Of a stretch of 8,238 bases of DNA, positions 6,218 to 8,238 are shown in pieces (within the stretch, counting starts at the first letter, position 1; every line of letters starts with the position of its first letter). This DNA comes from Clostridia bacterium (GTDB lineage Bacteria > Bacillota > Clostridia > Oscillospirales > Acutalibacteraceae). The notes beneath the pieces were generated by a model. It saw nothing but the letters and a program-made list of their open reading frames with translations. It was not told the origin of the DNA and searched no databases. The DNA lies in assembly GCA_017425745.1 (NCBI GenBank), contig JAFOXT010000195.1:1-8238 (forward strand), read 5' to 3'. The translations under genes were made by a program, and so were the position numbers.

Positions 6218-6523
6218 ATGTTAAAGAAAGCAACTTCGTTTTTATCAAAGCTCAACATTTTCTGTATTATTATTTTTATTCTTTGCTTTGTAATTGTCCG
6301 TCTTGATATTATGCCCGATAACTTTTTCACCGTGTGCTTATGGGCAGGATTTGTTTCCTTGGGAGTCACTTTGCTTTTCATAATTTCTGTCCTGACACTC
6401 ACCTTTAAGGAGAAAAAGCTTCAGGATTCTTTCCGGTTTGTAGTCACATACTTTCTTGATGCGGTTTTCGTAAGCTTTGTAGGGTGGTTTGTTCATATGG
6501 TGCTTAACTCCCCCATTTTCTGA
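6218..6523 (+). CDS. Small three-helix membrane protein, paralogue A
   Basis: A 101-residue protein of unknown function, not recognised as a named family. It has three predicted membrane segments (about 13-29, 38-61 and 73-96), an N-terminus with two Lys, and a short polar loop KEKKLQD (64-70) between helices 2 and 3 that should face the cytoplasm by the positive-inside rule. It aligns without large gaps to the next gene: both share LNIF at the first helix, LLFII in the second and KKLxDSFxxVVxYF (66-79) entering the third. No catalytic or metal-binding motif is visible. The ATG 6218-6220 follows AAAGGATGTGAT, one base off the full anti-16S complement AAAGGAGGTGAT. It is the first of a two-gene unit with its own promoter and a 23-base gap to paralogue B. 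Confidence 0.8.
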   Translation: MLKKATSFLSKLNIFCIIIFILCFVIVRLDIMPDNFFTVCLWAGFVSLGVTLLFIISVLTLTFKEKKLQDSFRFVVTYFLDAVFVSFVGWFVHMVLNSPIF

Positions 6524-6546
6524 AAAAGATGAAAGGATGTGATATA

Positions 6547-6858
6547 ATGAAGAAAACCCCTTCACTTTTACCTTTACTGAATATTTTTGCTACACTCATT
6601 CATCTGACTCTCTTTGTGCTTACTTATGCTGATGTAAAATTCTTCGGCGATCCCTTCCCCATCATGCTTGCGTGGGCTATTCCCTTTGTAGGGGCAGTTG
6701 CTTTACTTTTTATTATTCAGACAGTTATAATTGCCATCAGAACAAAAAAGCTTCCCGATTCATTTTTGTATGTGGTAAGCTATTTCTTCACTGTAATATA
6801 TCTGTGCGTTTCAGGCTACTACATTTATGACTTTCTTGATGCGTGGTTTATGTTTTAA
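6547..6858 (+). CDS. Small three-helix membrane protein, paralogue B
   Basis: A 103-residue protein, homologous to the preceding gene and likewise of unknown function. Membrane segments are predicted at about 9-28, 39-63 and 74-97, with the polar loop IRTKKLPD (64-71). In the shared core, KKLPDSFLYVVSYF (67-80) matches paralogue A at 10 of 14 positions; LNIF (11-14) and LLFII (53-57) are also identical. The C-terminus differs and ends in an aromatic tail, YDFLDAWFMF. A longer reading from ATG 6529 would add six residues, but that ATG lies in the leader repeat and would turn the ribosome binding site into coding sequence; comparison with paralogue A fixes the start at 6547. Co-transcribed with A and ended by a shared terminator. 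Possible roles include a small immunity, transport-accessory or regulatory membrane protein, but nothing here decides between them. Confidence 0.8.
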   Translation: MKKTPSLLPLLNIFATLIHLTLFVLTYADVKFFGDPFPIMLAWAIPFVGAVALLFIIQTVIIAIRTKKLPDSFLYVVSYFFTVIYLCVSGYYIYDFLDAWFMF

Positions 6859-6892
6859 TTTTCGTCAGTTATTTTGCATTTTGCATTAAAAT

Positions 6893-6918
6893 AAGCTCCC
6901 GATTTCGGGAGCTTTTTT
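6893..6918. terminator. Bidirectional terminator between paralogue B and rfbB
   Basis: AAGCTCCCG (6893-6901) pairs with CGGGAGCTT (6906-6914) around a 4-base loop. On the plus strand it runs into a T-tract ending at 6918, and on the minus strand into TATTTTAAT. It ends the plus-strand pair and, from the other side, rfbB, whose TGA stop (6918-6920) touches the T-tract. Confidence 0.92.
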
Positions 6919-7940
6919 CATCTGTCTTTATACATTTTTTCGTAGTAGTTCATATATTCACCGCTGACAATCTCTTGCCACCAAGCCTCATTCTGAAGAT
7001 ACCATTCAACGGTTTTCTTTATGCCGTTTTCAAAAGTGGTTTCCGGATACCAACCAAGCTCATTTTTAATCTTTGTGGGATCAATTGCATAGCGCATATC
7101 GTGGCCGGGTCTGTCCTTTACATAAGTAATAAGGCTTTCGTCCTTACCGAGAATTGAAAGTACAGTTTTTACAACATCAATGTTTGCTCTTTCGTTGTGA
7201 CCACCGATATTATAAACCTCACCGATTCTGCCACCGTGAAGAATCATATCAATTGCCTTACAGTGGTCTTCAACATAAAGCCAGTCTCTTACATTAAGTC
7301 CGTCACCGTAAACGGGAAGGCTTTTTCCGTGAAGGGCATTGATAATCATAAGGGGGATAAGCTTTTCAGGGAAGTGATAGGGGCCGTAGTTGTTACTGCA
7401 ACGGCTGATTGTAACAGGAAGCTTATATGTGCGGTAGTAAGCCATAACAAGCAAATCTGCACTTGCTTTGCTTGCTGAATAGGGCGATGATGTGTGAATC
7501 GGTGTTTCCTCTGTAAAGAAGAGGTCAGGTCGGTCAAGAGGTAAATCGCCGTAAACCTCATCGGTTGAAACCTGATGGTAACGGATATTGCCGTATTTTC
7601 TTGCCATATCCATAAGCACCTGAGTGCCGAGAATGTTTGTTTTAAGAAAAACCTCAGGACTTTCAATTGAACGGTCAACGTGGCTTTCTGCAGCGAAATT
7701 CACAACAGCGGTGAAATTCTCCTCACCGAAAAGCTTGTCAACAGCCTCTCTGTCAGTTATATCAGCCTTTACAAAGCGGAAGTTTTCGTTCTGAAGCGCC
7801 TTTTCAAGGGTTGAAAGATTACCTGCATAAGTAAGAGAGTCGATACAGACAATGCGGTAATCGGGATGCTTTTCAAGCATATAGTATACAAAATTGGAGC
7901 CGATAAATCCGGCACCACCGGTTACGAGAATATTGGGCAT
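6918..7940 (-). CDS. rfbB: dTDP-glucose 4,6-dehydratase
   Basis: NAD-dependent cytoplasmic enzyme (also called RmlB) that converts dTDP-glucose to dTDP-4-keto-6-deoxyglucose, the second step of dTDP-rhamnose and other deoxysugar synthesis for cell-surface glycans. The 340 residues are full family length. An extended short-chain dehydrogenase fold is shown by the NAD-binding TGGAGFIG (7-14), AAESHVDRS (83-91), the dehydratase triad segment STDEVYG (125-131, Thr126-Asp127-Glu128), the catalytic YSASK (154-158, Tyr154 and Lys158), NNYGPYHFPEKLIP (183-196), RDWLYVEDH (218-226) and the nucleotide-sugar-binding RPGHDMRY (277-284). All key residues are present. The ATG has GGAGGTG just upstream (7945-7951). 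It stands alone, with its own promoter and terminator and no rfbA, rfbC or rfbD in the window, so the rest of the pathway is probably encoded elsewhere. Confidence 0.97.
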   Translation of the reverse strand: MPNILVTGGAGFIGSNFVYYMLEKHPDYRIVCIDSLTYAGNLSTLEKALQNENFRFVKADITDREAVDKLFGEENFTAVVNFAAESHVDRSIESPEVFLKTNILGTQVLMDMARKYGNIRYHQVSTDEVYGDLPLDRPDLFFTEETPIHTSSPYSASKASADLLVMAYYRTYKLPVTISRCSNNYGPYHFPEKLIPLMIINALHGKSLPVYGDGLNVRDWLYVEDHCKAIDMILHGGRIGEVYNIGGHNERANIDVVKTVLSILGKDESLITYVKDRPGHDMRYAIDPTKIKNELGWYPETTFENGIKKTVEWYLQNEAWWQEIVSGEYMNYYEKMYKDR

Positions 7941-7981
7941 AAAAGCACCTCCAAAAAATGCAACACTTATTGTTCTTTAAT

Positions 7982-8010
7982 ATTATATCACAACAGCAAT
8001 TTATATTCAA
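7982..8010 (-). promoter_or_regulatory. Promoter for rfbB
   Basis: Minus-strand TTGAAT (8005-8010), 17-base spacer, consensus TATAAT (7982-7987), with a start near 7975 and a leader of about 35 bases. The -35 box is one arm of a 6-8-6 inverted repeat, ATTCAA (8005-8010) and TTGAAT (8019-8024). That could be an operator, but it is short and AT-rich. Confidence 0.75.
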
Positions 8011-8030
8011 GAGATTATTTGAATACGCAA

Positions 8031-8053
8031 AAAGCAGGGAGTTTTACTCCCTG
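8031..8053 (-). terminator. Minus-strand rho-independent terminator for a unit to the right
   Basis: CAGGGAGT (8035-8042) pairs with ACTCCCTG (8046-8053). Read on the minus strand the hairpin is followed by CTTTTTGCG, the classic terminator arrangement. No gene within the window feeds it, so it implies minus-strand transcription arriving from beyond the right edge, or from the structured region at 8057-8217. Confidence 0.65.
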
Positions 8054-8056
8054 GTT

Positions 8057-8089
8057 CAGCTTGTCGAAAAAGTCATTTTCGACAAGCTG
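8057..8089. repeat. Perfect 14-bp inverted repeat (hairpin b)
   Basis: CAGCTTGTCGAAAA (8057-8070) and TTTTCGACAAGCTG (8076-8089) are exact reverse complements around AGTCA. No adjacent U-tract follows on either strand, so it is not a standard terminator. It lies in the four-hairpin cluster; no coding potential is evident. Confidence 0.8.
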
Positions 8090-8114
8090 TCAGACTTTCG
8101 AGAAATGCAGAAGA

Positions 8115-8172
8115 TGACCTTTTCTTTACCCCGAAGGCGTACAAAGGTACTCCGAGAGGGTAAAAAAGGTCA
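8115..8172. repeat. Long imperfect stem with a nested apical stem (hairpin c)
   Basis: TGACCTTT (8115-8122) pairs with AAAGGTCA (8165-8172). After a 2-base bulge, TTTACCC (8125-8131) pairs with GGGTAAA (8158-8164). Inside the loop a small stem GTAC/GTAC (8139-8142, 8147-8150) is flanked by GG/CC. Fifteen outer pairs plus an inner stem suggest a folded RNA or a mobile-element end rather than chance. Confidence 0.65.
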
Positions 8173-8182
8173 AAACAATGTC

Positions 8183-8217
8183 AAAATCGTACAAAGCTCG
8201 ATGCTTTGTACGATTTT
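8183..8217. repeat. Perfect 15-bp inverted repeat (hairpin d), possible plus-strand terminator
   Basis: AAAATCGTACAAAGC (8183-8197) and GCTTTGTACGATTTT (8203-8217) are exact reverse complements with a TCGAT loop. On the plus strand the stem ends in TTTT followed by CTTTCT, so it could terminate plus-strand transcription, but no plus-strand gene precedes it within the window. The core CGTACAAAG also occurs in hairpin c at 8138-8146. Confidence 0.7.
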
Positions 8218-8238
8218 CTTTCTATTGATTTTAAATCA

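Noticed and set aside
6621..6700. Toxin-antitoxin interpretation of the small membrane pair
   Set aside because: Both products are similar membrane proteins rather than a toxin and a soluble antitoxin or antisense RNA, and no inhibitor motif is seen; there is no positive evidence.
7866..8117. Plus-strand open frame of 83 codons
   Set aside because: It runs antisense over the rfbB start, its promoter and two hairpins, has no ribosome binding site, and its composition does not look coding.
8035..8217. CRISPR array or REP/transposase system
   Set aside because: The hairpins differ in sequence and spacing and there are no direct repeats with unique spacers; no transposase or Cas gene is visible.

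Overview
The window looks like a piece of a chromosome from an anaerobic Firmicute of class Clostridia, most likely a gut Oscillospiraceae/Ruminococcus-type organism. This is inferred from the moderately AT-rich DNA, AAGGAGG-type ribosome binding sites, sigma-A-type promoters (TTGxxx-17-TATAAT), two likely TTG starts and the protein flavours: a long-form BMP lipoprotein, a PfoR-like orphan EIIC and an Xpt with the PRPP loop VLIIDDFLAEGNA. No phage, plasmid, transposase, tRNA, rRNA or CRISPR sequence was seen. Gene density is ordinary and most genes are on the minus strand.

Layout, in the direction of minus-strand transcription. (1) A purine-salvage operon reads right to left from a promoter at 3085-3113: xpt (xanthine phosphoribosyltransferase), a BMP-family nucleoside-binding lipoprotein, then the ATPase of the same ABC importer, which is cut by the left edge of the window. 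Its permease genes are expected just outside. Two stem-loops sit between the lipoprotein and the ATPase. (2) A second minus-strand operon runs from about 5548 to 3186: a PfoR-like orphan PTS EIIC membrane protein, a HAD-IB phosphatase and an RsuA-type 16S rRNA pseudouridine synthase. The last two overlap by ATGA, and a terminator follows. (3) On the plus strand, a 133-residue membrane protein with a zinc ribbon is transcribed divergently from operon 2. The two promoters occupy the same 35 bp, each on its own strand. (4) Two adjacent plus-strand genes encode roughly 100-residue, three-helix membrane proteins that are recognisable paralogues with the same leader sequence. (5) On the minus strand, dTDP-glucose 4,6-dehydratase (rfbB/rmlB) stands alone with its own promoter, and shares a bidirectional terminator with the paralogue pair.

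The last ~200 bases (8035-8217) hold no convincing gene but pack four stem-loops, including perfect 14-bp and 15-bp stems. The leftmost looks like a terminator for minus-strand transcription entering from the right edge. The rest may be an interspersed structured repeat or a noncoding element.

No dramatic new system is evident. The least explained parts are the hairpin cluster, the paralogous small membrane protein pair, the overlapping divergent promoters and the orphan EIIC operon.
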